Positions 16,451-24,464 of a DNA stretch of 43,178 nucleotides are shown in pieces (within the stretch, counting starts at the first letter, position 1; the number at the start of each line of letters is the position of its first letter). The DNA is taken from positions 1 to 43,178 of the forward strand of contig CAMUHN010000022.1 in the NCBI GenBank assembly GCA_947088675.1. The letters run 5' to 3'. Both the position numbers and the translations under genes were made by a program. The stretch is from an uncultured Roseburia sp. (GTDB lineage: Bacteria; Bacillota; Clostridia; Lachnospirales; Lachnospiraceae). Below the pieces are notes generated by a model. It was not told the DNA's origin and ran no database searches. It worked only from the letters and a program-made list of their open reading frames with translations.

Positions 16451-16528
16451 AAAACCCCTTTTATCATGCGGCGGTATATTTTTACTGATGAAGTGAAAAT
16501 AACGATGCAGGCGGATAAAAGGGGTTTT
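16451..16528 (+). terminator. Terminator-like inverted repeat with long loop after rpsR
   Basis: AAAACCCCTTTTATC (16451-16465) pairs perfectly with GATAAAAGGGGTTTT (16514-16528), a 15-bp stem. The 48-nt loop contains a second, imperfect stem (TATTTTTAC / GTGAAAATA). The long structured loop is unusual for a simple terminator; the right arm ends in TTTT. From here to the next promoter at 16633 nothing else is recognisable. Confidence 0.6.
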
Positions 16529-16632
16529 CCTGTAAAAACTGCCAGGTGCTGCAGAAATCGGTAAAACTGCAGGGAAGCAGCGCCAGTATGCGCCCGAATG
16601 ATAAATGTTTTCTTAAAATTTGCCTTTTCTAC

Positions 16633-16660
16633 TTGAAAATCAAAAAGAAACAGCTATAGT
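16633..16660 (+). promoter_or_regulatory. Promoter of the lipoprotein gene at 16695
   Basis: TTGAAA (16633-16638), 16-nt spacer, TATAGT (16655-16660). The predicted transcript begins near 16667, which excludes the in-frame ATG at 16620 as start codon. Confidence 0.65.
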
Positions 16661-16694
16661 TAAGTCAGGAAACGGAAAGGGTTTGAGTGGGGAA

Positions 16695-17348
16695 ATGCGG
16701 AATCTGTTAAAAAAGATACTTCCTGGATTGACTGTTTTGACTATTTTTAACACAGGATGCAGCGCAATCGAAGAGATTACGGACAGTATCAGAAATGATA
16801 CGGAAATTGATTTTTTTGATCTTGAGGAACAGGCGGAGATTTCCATTGTCTATGCGGAAGCGGCGCATCATCCGGAACTGGCGGAATTTCTGGCCGATTA
16901 TTATGGGATTGATGAGGAAAACTGTCGTAAAACAAGGTATTACTACAATTATTATGATTTGAATCGGGATGGACAGGATGAAGTGATTGCGGTGGTTCTC
17001 TCCGAAGAGCTGACGGACGCGGGCGGAAATCCTGTATTGATTCTTTCACAGCAGGCGGAAAAATTTTCTGTGCTGGAATCTTTTGACTGGGTGCATACGC
17101 CTGTTTACCTGCGTCAGAATATGACAAACGGATGGTGCGATCTTATATTAAATATTTACGGAAAGGGACTGGAAAGTGGATACAGGCTGTACGCTCACAG
17201 TGCAGACGGCGGCTACCAGGACGGGGAGAGCGTTTTATATGACGATTTACCGCGCGATCTGCCAATCGTGCAGATATTGTCAAATAATCTGATTGACGAT
17301 TACGACCGCGGGGATTATCTGACCTTAATTCCCGGTGAGGACAGCTGA
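16695..17348 (+). CDS. Probable lipoprotein of unknown function
   Basis: 217 residues from the ATG at 16695 (MRNLLKKILPGLTVLTIFNTGC). A hydrophobic segment ends in NTGC, a plausible though non-ideal lipobox (Asn rather than Leu at -3). The Shine-Dalgarno site is weak: GGAAAGGG lies about 13 nt upstream and GAGTGGGG is closer. The mature part is acidic, with a calcium-loop-like DLNRDGQDEVIAV segment as in the FG-GAP/EF-hand-like repeats of VCBS-type proteins, and an IYGKGLESGYRLYAHSADGGY strand. I do not recognise the family. Stands alone between the rpsR operon and gdpP. Confidence 0.75.
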   Translation: MRNLLKKILPGLTVLTIFNTGCSAIEEITDSIRNDTEIDFFDLEEQAEISIVYAEAAHHPELAEFLADYYGIDEENCRKTRYYYNYYDLNRDGQDEVIAVVLSEELTDAGGNPVLILSQQAEKFSVLESFDWVHTPVYLRQNMTNGWCDLILNIYGKGLESGYRLYAHSADGGYQDGESVLYDDLPRDLPIVQILSNNLIDDYDRGDYLTLIPGEDS

Positions 17349-17399
17349 TTTTTTATGACATTCATTTTTAAGTTCACAAAATTTTCAAAAATACTTTTC

Positions 17400-17459
17400 T
17401 TTGGCCTCCGAAAATGATATAATATTACTTTAAAAAATCATTTTAAATTGGAGGCCAAA
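17400..17459 (+). promoter_or_regulatory. Inverted repeat that encloses the gdpP -10 and Shine-Dalgarno site
   Basis: TTTGGCCTCC (17400-17409) is a perfect inverted copy of GGAGGCCAAA (17450-17459), and just inside AAAATGAT (17411-17418) is a perfect inverted copy of ATCATTTT (17437-17444). The right arm contains the GGAGG ribosome binding site of the TTG-started gdpP. A TATAAT hexamer (17418-17423) lies in the loop. In a transcript starting upstream, the hairpin would hide the ribosome binding site; in one starting from the internal -10 the left arm would be absent. Confidence 0.6.
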
Positions 17460-17460
17460 T

Positions 17461-19515
17461 TTGAAAAAAAATAATGTAAAAATCAGAGGAAGGTTTCGCA
17501 TTTATTTAAGTCTTCCGCTGATACTGACCGTGCCTTTGGTGATTTTTAATCTGTTTATTTTTACAAAGGATATCAAAGGCGGATTTTGTTTTTTGGCTTT
17601 TGTGGTTACATATTTTGTCATTGTGCTGTTCGGGTATCTGCACAGCAGATCCGTTGTGTCGGCGGAGCTTGTCAATTTTGCCGCGCAGTATGCGACCGTG
17701 CAGAAGCAGCTTTTGAATGAATTTGAGATCCCATATGCACTGCTTGATTACAATACGCGGTTTTTGTGGGTGAATGAGGCGTTTACAGGGATTACCGGAA
17801 AAGATAAAAATTATCATAAATCTGTGACTACCGTTTTTCCGTCGCTGACAAAAGAGATGCTGCAGCGGTATGAGGCTGTCGAGTCGGTCAACCTTTTACA
17901 TGATGAGAGATATTACCGGGTAAGTATGAAACGGTTGTATTTTGGGAGTCTGGAGCAGGAGAACGGCGAGGGGCCGGCGCAGCGCGACGAGGAGTACCTG
18001 ACGGCTGTTTATCTGTTTGATGAGACGGAGCTTGCGCATTATATGAAGGAAAATGAAGAGCAGCGTCTTGTCGCAGGTCTTGTCTATATTGACAATTACG
18101 AAGAAGTGTTAAACAGTATTGAGGATGTAAAGCGCTCTCTTCTTGTTGCGCTTGTAGACAGAAAAGTCAACAAGTATTTTACCGGAGTGGACGGGCTTGT
18201 CCGTAAAATTGAAAAGGATAAATATTTTGTCGTTTTTAAGAATAAATATTTACAGCAGCTTGGCACCGACCATTTCAGTATTCTGGAAGATGTAAAGACG
18301 ATTAAAGTCGGCAATGAGCTGACGATCACACTGAGTATGGGAATTGGCGTCGGGGGAGTCAGTTATGCGCAGAACTATGAATATGCGCGTGCGTCTATCG
18401 ACCTTGCGCTTGGGCGCGGCGGTGATCAGACCGTTGTAAGAGAGGGCGAAGATATCGTCTATTACGGCGGGGCGGTCAAACAGGTTGAGCGCAATACCAG
18501 GGTGAAAGCACGTGTGAAAGCGCATGCGCTGCGCGAGATTATCGAGAGCAGGGAACATGTCGTGATTATGGGGCACAGCATCAGTGACGTTGACTGTCTG
18601 GGCACGGCGATCGGCGTATACAGCGCCGCGCGCGTACTTGGAAAAAAGGCGCAGATTGTGATTAATGAAGTGACAACGTCGCTGCGGCCGCTGATTGACT
18701 GTTTTACACCGGAAAAAGGATATCCTGCCGATCTCTTTATCAAAAGTGAAGAGGCGATTATGATCACAAACAAGAATACGCTTGTTATGGTGGTGGATGT
18801 CAACCGGCCAAGTTATACCGAGTGTCCGGAATTGTTAAAGTTAAGCGATACGATCTGCGTATTTGATCATCACAGGCAGACGAGCGAGGTCATAGAAAAC
18901 CCGGTGCTCTCCTATGTGGAGCCGTATGCTTCGAGCACGAGTGAAATGATTGCCGAGGTGCTTCAGTATTTTTCAGAGAACATTAAACTGGAGCCGGCCG
19001 AGGCGGACTGTATCTATGCGGGAATTTTGATTGATACAAACAATTTTATGACAAAGACAGGAGTGCGTACATTTGAAGCGGCAGCGTATCTGCGCCGGGC
19101 CGGCGCGGAGGTGACAAGGGTGCGTAAAATGCTGCGAAACGATATGGCGGCATATAAGGCGAGGGCGGAGGCGGTACGTCATGCACAGGTTTACCGCAAT
19201 GCGTTTGCAATCTCTGTATGTCCGGCGGATAATCTGGAAAGTCCTACCGTTGTAGGCGCCCAGGCCGCAAACGAGCTGCTCAATATCGTAGGCATCAAGG
19301 CATCCTTTGTGCTGACGGAGTATCAGGGAAAAATATATGTGAGTTCCCGTTCGATTGATGAAATTAATGTACAGCTCATTATGGAGCGCCTTGGCGGCGG
19401 CGGTCATCTGAACGTGGCCGGCGCGCAGCTGACAAACTGCTCCGTTCTGCAGGCAAAGCATACGATTGAGGAGACGCTGGACGAGATGATTAAGGCTGGC
19501 GATATCGCTCAGTAG
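17461..19515 (+). CDS. gdpP: Cyclic-di-AMP phosphodiesterase, GdpP/YybT family
   Basis: 684 residues from a TTG start with GGAGG 6 nt upstream. Order: two transmembrane helices (about residues 14-34 and 38-58); a PAS-like domain (about 80-150); a degenerate GGDEF domain (about 190-320) without an intact GGDEF signature; then a DHH phosphoesterase domain with GHSISDVDCLGTAIG, VMVVDVNRPSY and the DHH triad at D469-H470-H471 (FDHHRQT); and a DHHA1 domain with GGGGHLNVAGAQ near residue 645. GdpP hydrolyses c-di-AMP to pApA at the membrane and so sets potassium/osmotic balance and wall homeostasis. It is first in the conserved gdpP-rplI-dnaB order. The inverted repeat over its ribosome binding site is a possible control point. 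Confidence 0.95.
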   Translation: MKKNNVKIRGRFRIYLSLPLILTVPLVIFNLFIFTKDIKGGFCFLAFVVTYFVIVLFGYLHSRSVVSAELVNFAAQYATVQKQLLNEFEIPYALLDYNTRFLWVNEAFTGITGKDKNYHKSVTTVFPSLTKEMLQRYEAVESVNLLHDERYYRVSMKRLYFGSLEQENGEGPAQRDEEYLTAVYLFDETELAHYMKENEEQRLVAGLVYIDNYEEVLNSIEDVKRSLLVALVDRKVNKYFTGVDGLVRKIEKDKYFVVFKNKYLQQLGTDHFSILEDVKTIKVGNELTITLSMGIGVGGVSYAQNYEYARASIDLALGRGGDQTVVREGEDIVYYGGAVKQVERNTRVKARVKAHALREIIESREHVVIMGHSISDVDCLGTAIGVYSAARVLGKKAQIVINEVTTSLRPLIDCFTPEKGYPADLFIKSEEAIMITNKNTLVMVVDVNRPSYTECPELLKLSDTICVFDHHRQTSEVIENPVLSYVEPYASSTSEMIAEVLQYFSENIKLEPAEADCIYAGILIDTNNFMTKTGVRTFEAAAYLRRAGAEVTRVRKMLRNDMAAYKARAEAVRHAQVYRNAFAISVCPADNLESPTVVGAQAANELLNIVGIKASFVLTEYQGKIYVSSRSIDEINVQLIMERLGGGGHLNVAGAQLTNCSVLQAKHTIEETLDEMIKAGDIAQ

Positions 19516-19578
19516 GCAGCAAACAGATTAATCTGCAGCGGCTGAACGAAATTTATAAGAAACGAGGGATTAGCGTGA

Positions 19579-19705
19579 AAAATCAGCTCGACAGCTGATT
19601 TTATCACACGGCTATTTGTGCCGGGAGCGTCACAAATAAGCCCTGATCCGACAGGAGAAACTGCATTCGCAGATTTCTCCTGCGGCGCCTCGAACGTAAA
19701 CGTTC
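19579..19705 (+). promoter_or_regulatory. Hairpin-rich leader upstream of rplI
   Basis: Four successive inverted repeats fill the gdpP-rplI gap: AAAATCAGCT/AGCTGATTTT with a 4-nt loop (19579-19602); GGCT-ATTTGTG / CACAAAT-A-AGCC with a 10-nt loop (19610-19642); CAGGAGAAA-CTGC / GCAG-A-TTTCTCCTG with an ATTC loop (19652-19682); and GAACGT-AA-ACGTTC (19692-19705). The Shine-Dalgarno site (GGAGG) follows at about 19712. The first hairpin is followed by a few T residues and could partly terminate gdpP transcripts. Whether the set is a regulatory leader (L9 is not a classical autoregulator) or a cluster of palindromic repeat elements is open. Confidence 0.55.
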
Positions 19706-19723
19706 TTGGAATGGAGGATTATT

Positions 19724-20170
19724 ATGAAAGTAATTTTATTGGAAGATGTAAAATCACTTGGAAAAAAAGATCAGGTTGTAAATGTGAGCGACGGCTATGC
19801 GCGAAATATGCTTTTTCCGAAAAAACTTGGAGTGGAAGCGACGCCAAAAAATTTAAACGACCTCAAATTAAAAAACCAGCATGAAGAAAAGCTGGCACAG
19901 GAGAATCTGGAAGCGGCAAAAGCGCTGGCGGAGGATCTGAAAGAGAAAAAAGTCATTGTGAAGATGAAAGGCGGAGAGAGCGGCCGGACATTTGGTTCCG
20001 TATCATCAAAGGAGATTGCTGCGGCAGCAAAAGAACAGCTTGGACTGGAACTGGACAAAAAGAAAATGCAGATCGCAGATCCGATCAAAAGTTTTGGCGT
20101 GACTGAGGTGCCGATTAAGCTGCATCCGAAAGTTACAGGAACACTGAGAGTGCAGGTGGTACAGGAATAA
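19724..20170 (+). CDS. rplI: 50S ribosomal protein L9
   Basis: 148 residues, normal for L9. [40 protein letters not shown] and a long connecting helix ([22 protein letters not shown]) lead to the C-terminal domain with [17 protein letters not shown] and a final [12 protein letters not shown] strand. L9 binds 23S rRNA near the L1 stalk and helps keep reading frame. The ATG at 19724 has GGAGG 8 nt upstream; the in-frame ATG at 19706 is rejected because conserved L9 starts at MKVILL. Lies between gdpP and dnaB in the standard Firmicutes order, with its own terminator. Confidence 0.97.
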   Translation: MKVILLEDVKSLGKKDQVVNVSDGYARNMLFPKKLGVEATPKNLNDLKLKNQHEEKLAQENLEAAKALAEDLKEKKVIVKMKGGESGRTFGSVSSKEIAAAAKEQLGLELDKKKMQIADPIKSFGVTEVPIKLHPKVTGTLRVQVVQE

Positions 20171-20206
20171 AAAAGGCGCAGCGCCGGATATGGCGCTGCG
20201 TCTTTT
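20171..20206 (+). terminator. Terminator between rplI and dnaB
   Basis: AAAAG-G-CGCAGCGCC pairs with GGCGCTGCG-T-CTTTT around a 6-nt loop (GGATAT), and ends in T residues directly after the rplI stop codon. No strong separate promoter was seen for dnaB, so partial read-through is likely. Confidence 0.8.
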
Positions 20207-20256
20207 GCGCACAGGGATGCGTAAGGAAATCAGCAGATGTGAAAGGGGGATTTGGA

Positions 20257-21594
20257 TTGGAGGAGGCTGTGGTAAAACGCATTATGCCAAACAGCAGAGA
20301 AGCGGAAGCGTCCGTAATCGGTTCTATGATTGTAGATAAGGACGCCATTCTGACGGCTATGGAAATGCTGACCAGGGAAGATTTTTATTACCAGCAGTAC
20401 GGAATTTTATTTGAGACAATGACGGAGCTTTTTAGCAGCGGACTTCCGGTTGATCTTGTAACGCTTCAGAACAGGCTGCGCGAAAAGGATGTTCCGGAAG
20501 AAATATCCGGTCTGGAATATGCGGGGGATCTGATTGCGTCGGTGCCGACTTCCGCCAACGTCAGATATTATGCAAAAATAGTCAAAGATAATTCGATGCG
20601 CCGCCGGCTGATTAAAGTCAATGAGGAGATAGAAAATCAGTGTTATCTCCAGCATGACAGTATCGAAGAAGTGATGGAGCTGACAGAAAAAAAAATCTTC
20701 GATTTGTTGTCTGAGCGAAACGGGAACGGGGATTATGTCGAAATTCGTCAGATCGTCATCAATGCGCTTGAAAAAATAGAAAACGCGGCTAAAAATTCCG
20801 GAACGGTGACAGGAATTGCAACCGGATTTATTGATCTGGATTACCGGACAGCCGGGCTTCAGCCGTCGGATCTGATTTTGATCGCAGCGCGTCCTTCTAT
20901 GGGAAAAACGGCATTTGTCCTGAATATTGCGCAGTATGTGGCGTTCCATGAAAATCTGTGCGCTGCCATATTTTCACTGGAAATGTCAAAAGAACAGCTG
21001 ATCAACCGCCTTTTTTCGCTGGAAGCGCGCGTGGACGCGCAGGCGCTGCGCACCGGAAACCTTTCGGATTCCGACTGGGAAAAGTTAATCGAAGGAGCCG
21101 GGACAATCGGTAATTCAAAACTGATCATAGACGATACGCCTGGTATTTCCATCTCCGAAATGCGCAGTAAATGTCGTAAATTTAAACTGGAACATGATTT
21201 AAAACTGATTATTATCGACTATCTGCAGCTGATGAGCGGCTCCGGCCGTTCCAGGGACAACAGGCAGCAGGAAATATCGGATATTTCACGCTCATTAAAG
21301 GCATTGGCGCGAGAATTAAACGTACCGGTGATTGCGCTCTCCCAGTTGTCGCGTGCAGTGGAACAGAGGCCGGACCACCGCCCGATGCTCTCCGATTTAA
21401 GAGAGTCCGGGGCGATTGAGCAGGACGCGGATGTCGTCATGTTTATTTACAGGGATGATTACTATAACCATGATTCCGAGATGAAAGGCATTTCGGAGAT
21501 TATTATTGCAAAGCAGAGAAACGGTCCGATCGGAACCATAAATCTGGTCTGGCTGCCGGAATATACAAAATTTGCAAATATGGAGAGGTCGTGA
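20257..21594 (+). CDS. dnaB: Replicative DNA helicase DnaB
   Basis: 445 residues from a TTG at 20257, which has AAAGGGGGA 6 nt upstream; an in-frame ATG at 20239 would place that site inside the gene. The N-terminal helical domain (MPNSREAEASVIGSMI onwards, about 1-150) is followed by a linker and the RecA-like ATPase with LILIAARPSMGKTAF (Walker A), FSLEMSKEQL, LIIIDYLQLMSG (Walker B), VIALSQLSRAVEQRPDHRP, LSDLRESGAIEQDAD and a terminal AKQRNGPIGTINLVW. DnaB is the hexameric ring helicase that unwinds DNA ahead of the replisome. No intein is present. It follows rplI as in most Firmicutes. Confidence 0.97.
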   Translation: MEEAVVKRIMPNSREAEASVIGSMIVDKDAILTAMEMLTREDFYYQQYGILFETMTELFSSGLPVDLVTLQNRLREKDVPEEISGLEYAGDLIASVPTSANVRYYAKIVKDNSMRRRLIKVNEEIENQCYLQHDSIEEVMELTEKKIFDLLSERNGNGDYVEIRQIVINALEKIENAAKNSGTVTGIATGFIDLDYRTAGLQPSDLILIAARPSMGKTAFVLNIAQYVAFHENLCAAIFSLEMSKEQLINRLFSLEARVDAQALRTGNLSDSDWEKLIEGAGTIGNSKLIIDDTPGISISEMRSKCRKFKLEHDLKLIIIDYLQLMSGSGRSRDNRQQEISDISRSLKALARELNVPVIALSQLSRAVEQRPDHRPMLSDLRESGAIEQDADVVMFIYRDDYYNHDSEMKGISEIIIAKQRNGPIGTINLVWLPEYTKFANMERS

Positions 21595-21642
21595 CGGGAG
21601 ACTTGTCGGCATTTGCTGTCGGAATAAGACGACCGATTTTCG

Positions 21643-21671
21643 TTGTGTGAATCCTTTCGAACGCGTATAAT
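21643..21671 (+). promoter_or_regulatory. Promoter of the MerR-type gene
   Basis: TTGTGT (21643-21648), 17-nt spacer, TATAAT (21666-21671). The normal spacing contrasts with the 19-20 nt spacer of classical MerR-activated promoters, so simple constitutive expression is likely. Confidence 0.7.
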
Positions 21672-21728
21672 ATAGGTTAGAATTGAAATGTTGTATTGAT
21701 ATTTATTCAGCAAAGAAGGAGGAACAGA

Positions 21729-22409
21729 ATGGAAAAGGTACGTTACATGATTTCCGATGCGGCGAATATCGTCAATGTGGAATCGCATGTATTACGTTAC
21801 TGGGAGGATGAACTGGAGCTGAATATCCCGAGAAATGAGATGGGGCACCGGTACTACACGAAAGAAAACATTCAGGAGTTCCAGAAAATAAAAGAACTGA
21901 AAGAACAGGGATACCAGTTAAAGGCAATCCGGATGATTGTACATAGCGAACCGATCGCAAATACCGGTGATATTCCGGTGATGGAAGCCGGGCTGCATCA
22001 GGTTCCGCTGCCAAACCAGCAGGCAAAGGACAGGCCTTATCTTCCGGCATCGGAAACGGAATTTGCACCGAATGCGGCCGGCGCGATGCCGCCAAAAGAA
22101 AATATCATGGATAATACCGATAAGATGGCACAGTTTACAGAGCTGATGACAGAGATTGTCGGAAAGGCCCTTGCAGCAAATAATCAGGCGCTTAGTAAAA
22201 ATATCAGTGAGGATGTCGGGGAGCAGGTCATTAAAGAAATGAATTATCTTATGCGTGAACGGGAAGAGGCGGAAGAGGAACGGTTTCGAAAACTGGATGA
22301 GGCGATACGCAATAATATGAAGAAAAAAGAAGCAAAAAAAGAAAAAAAGGAAGTAAAAAAAGTAAAATGGGGGAAAAAGAGGACGCAGGAGCCGGAAAAT
22401 GCAGTGTGA
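21729..22409 (+). CDS. MerR-type helix-turn-helix protein with C-terminal coiled coil
   Basis: 226 residues from the ATG at 21729 (AAGGAGGA 6 nt upstream). Residues 5-75 are a MerR winged helix: YMISDAANIVNVESHVLRYW, then EDELELNIPRNEMGHRYYT and IQEFQKIKELKEQGYQLKAI. The middle is low-complexity and proline-rich; the C-terminus (about 135-215) is a charged helix ending in a very Lys/Glu-rich tail (KKKEAKKEKKEVKK). No cysteine or ligand-binding effector domain is seen, so it is not a metal sensor. The layout resembles the DUF3967/RacA-like MerR proteins of Firmicutes, some of which act in chromosome organisation; that role is an inference. Monocistronic with a terminator at 22463. Confidence 0.85.
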   Translation: MEKVRYMISDAANIVNVESHVLRYWEDELELNIPRNEMGHRYYTKENIQEFQKIKELKEQGYQLKAIRMIVHSEPIANTGDIPVMEAGLHQVPLPNQQAKDRPYLPASETEFAPNAAGAMPPKENIMDNTDKMAQFTELMTEIVGKALAANNQALSKNISEDVGEQVIKEMNYLMREREEAEEERFRKLDEAIRNNMKKKEAKKEKKEVKKVKWGKKRTQEPENAV

Positions 22410-22462
22410 GAGAAACTTTCATTTACTTTTTAACAGGAGATGTTTTGCCGATTGGCAAAAAT

Positions 22463-22495
22463 AAAAACGCTTTGAATCAATTCAAAGCGTTTTTG
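22463..22495 (+). terminator. Bidirectional terminator between MerR-type and ferredoxin genes
   Basis: AAAAACGCTTTGAA, loop TCAA, TTCAAAGCGTTTTT: a perfect 14-bp stem flanked by A and T runs, so it can stop transcription from both converging genes. Confidence 0.92.
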
Positions 22496-22503
22496 TGATT
22501 TCT

Positions 22504-22742
<239 letters not shown>

Positions 22743-22922
22743 TAATACAAAAAGCAGTTGTTTACAAGACATGTATTTAATTTAGGACAAAGAATTGTAA
22801 CGGTTCGGCCGTTGGCGAAAAATTTGCCATAAAAAAAGATGATTTTCATGACATAATATGGTAAAATGGGAATGAAGTTCAGATTGTATCAAAAGACCTC
22901 CGAAAGGAAAGTTCTAATAGAT

Positions 22923-23969
22923 ATGCAGACAAAAATAATAAAAGTCGGTACCGGGCACACAGATCTTACCGAGGCGGCCGATGTGATCCGGGGCGGAGGG
23001 CTGGTAGCATTTCCGACAGAAACCGTATACGGTCTTGGGGCGGACGCATGTAATCCGCAGGCAGCAAAAAAAATCTACACTGCAAAGGGAAGGCCGTCGG
23101 ATAATCCGCTGATCGTACATATTGCACAATGGAATGATCTGTTTGCGGTTGCGGGAGAAGTGCCCGCGGAAGCAAAGCGGCTGGCAGATGCGTTCTGGCC
23201 GGGTCCTCTGACGATGGTCATGAAAAAAAATGAGAGAATTCCCCGTGAGACAACAGGGGGGCTTGACACAGTTGCCGTTCGTATGCCAAACCATCCGGCT
23301 GCGCTTGCGCTGATTTGTCAGAGCGGATGTCCGATTGCCGCGCCAAGCGCCAATACGTCAGGCCGGCCAAGTCCGACCGAGGCGGCGCATGTCGCGGCGG
23401 ATCTTGCCGGGAAAATTCCTGTTATACTGGATGGAGGACCGGTGGGGATTGGGATTGAATCTACGATTATTGATCTGACGGAAGAGACGCCGGTGATCCT
23501 TCGTCCCGGTTATATTACGAAAGAAATGCTTTCGCAGACGCTTTTAAGGGAAGTTGCCATAGACAGTGCCGTGATTGCGCCGGAATCCGGAAAGATACCG
23601 AAAGCGCCCGGGATGAAATACAGACATTATGCGCCGCGGGCAGAGATGATTGTCGTATCCGGAGAGATGCAGAAAGTAGTTGCGAAGATAAATGAGCTGA
23701 CAGATAAGAATCATGCGAACGGCAGGAAAACAGGCGTGATTGCCACCGATGAGACAAAACAGTTTTACCGGGCGGATCAGATCGAAAGTATAGGGGCAAG
23801 AGAGGATGAGGATGCGATTGCAAGGCATCTGTACCGGATTTTGCGCGATTTTGATACGGGGGACGTACAGATTATCTATTCGGAGTCTTTTGCGACGCCG
23901 CGCATTGGACAGGCGATTATGAACAGGCTCTTAAAGGCCGCGGGAAATCATGAGATCTTTGTCAGTTGA
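22923..23969 (+). CDS. ywlC: L-threonylcarbamoyladenylate synthase, Sua5 type
   Basis: 348 residues, the length of Bacillus YwlC. The YrdC fold is clear: GGGLVAFPTETVYGLGADA, KIYTAKGRPSDNPLIVHI, FWPGPLTMVMKK, VAVRMPNHPAALALI and APSANTSGRPSPT, followed by the GIESTIIDL strand. The Sua5-specific C-terminal domain begins after APGMKYRHYAPRAE, the conserved linker. It uses threonine, bicarbonate and ATP to make the intermediate for t6A37 in ANN-decoding tRNAs. The start at 22923 has AAAGGAAAG about 10 nt upstream; in-frame ATGs at 22866 and 22872 have no such site. Followed by the ywlE-like gene, as in Bacillus. Confidence 0.95.
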   Translation: MQTKIIKVGTGHTDLTEAADVIRGGGLVAFPTETVYGLGADACNPQAAKKIYTAKGRPSDNPLIVHIAQWNDLFAVAGEVPAEAKRLADAFWPGPLTMVMKKNERIPRETTGGLDTVAVRMPNHPAALALICQSGCPIAAPSANTSGRPSPTEAAHVAADLAGKIPVILDGGPVGIGIESTIIDLTEETPVILRPGYITKEMLSQTLLREVAIDSAVIAPESGKIPKAPGMKYRHYAPRAEMIVVSGEMQKVVAKINELTDKNHANGRKTGVIATDETKQFYRADQIESIGAREDEDAIARHLYRILRDFDTGDVQIIYSESFATPRIGQAIMNRLLKAAGNHEIFVS

Positions 23970-24005
23970 TATGGGCCGCAGAAAACTTAAGGTATGGGGG
24001 TTGAT

Positions 24006-24464
24006 ATGAGAGATTATAACAGAATCATATTTGTCGCGCGTACCGGTACGTGCAGGTCGCCGATGGCGGCAGGTATTTTATCGGAGATGGCGTTAAAACA
24101 TCCTGTGGAGGTAGTAAGCCGCGGGCTTGTCGTACTGTTTCCGGAACCGTTGAACCAGAAAGCGGAGGCAGTGATGATCAGCAATGGTATCAATATGGAA
24201 GGGTATACTTCCACACAGCTTGCCGAGGAGGATTTTACACCGGATACGCTTGTGTTTGTGATGGAGCGGAGCCAGTTGGAAAAAATAATTGAAAAATATG
24301 AAAATGTGATACCCGAAAATATTTTTGTGTTAAATGAATTTGTCGGGGACGAGCTTGAAATTGTGGATCCATATGGCGGCACACTGCAGGCATACGGGCT
24401 TTGCTATGAGGTGATTCGAAAATCAATACAAAAACTGGTTGAATTGTTGGAGGAGGAATTATGA
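24006..24464 (+). CDS. Low-molecular-weight phosphatase homologue lacking the catalytic cysteine
   Basis: 152 residues. The fold follows the LMW-PTP/YwlE family: N-terminal strand and P-loop (IIFVARTGTCRSPMAAGIL), then EVVSRGL, FTPDTLVFVM, and IVDPYGGTLQAY with the general-acid aspartate at D121. The family P-loop is C-x5-R; here Arg17 and the second Cys16 are present, but position 11, the nucleophile, is alanine (codon GCG). The standard phosphocysteine chemistry therefore should not work. In Bacillus this position, after ywlC, is the arginine phosphatase YwlE. The start at 24006 (GGGGG 5 nt upstream) matches family N-termini; 23994 is an alternative. The stop codon overlaps the start of the next gene (ATGA), so the two are translationally coupled. 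Inferred: a phospho-binding pseudo-enzyme or a divergent enzyme. Confidence 0.88.
   Translation: MRDYNRIIFVARTGTCRSPMAAGILSEMALKHPVEVVSRGLVVLFPEPLNQKAEAVMISNGINMEGYTSTQLAEEDFTPDTLVFVMERSQLEKIIEKYENVIPENIFVLNEFVGDELEIVDPYGGTLQAYGLCYEVIRKSIQKLVELLEEEL

Noticed and set aside
17349-17460. c-di-AMP (ydaO/yuaA) riboswitch upstream of gdpP
   Set aside because: The gap is only 112 nt and lacks the long conserved core of that riboswitch; only the inverted repeat is seen.
18973-19461. 162-codon minus-strand reading opposite gdpP
   Set aside because: Overlaps the DHH/DHHA1 coding region, where the plus-strand frame carries all conserved motifs; no start signal.
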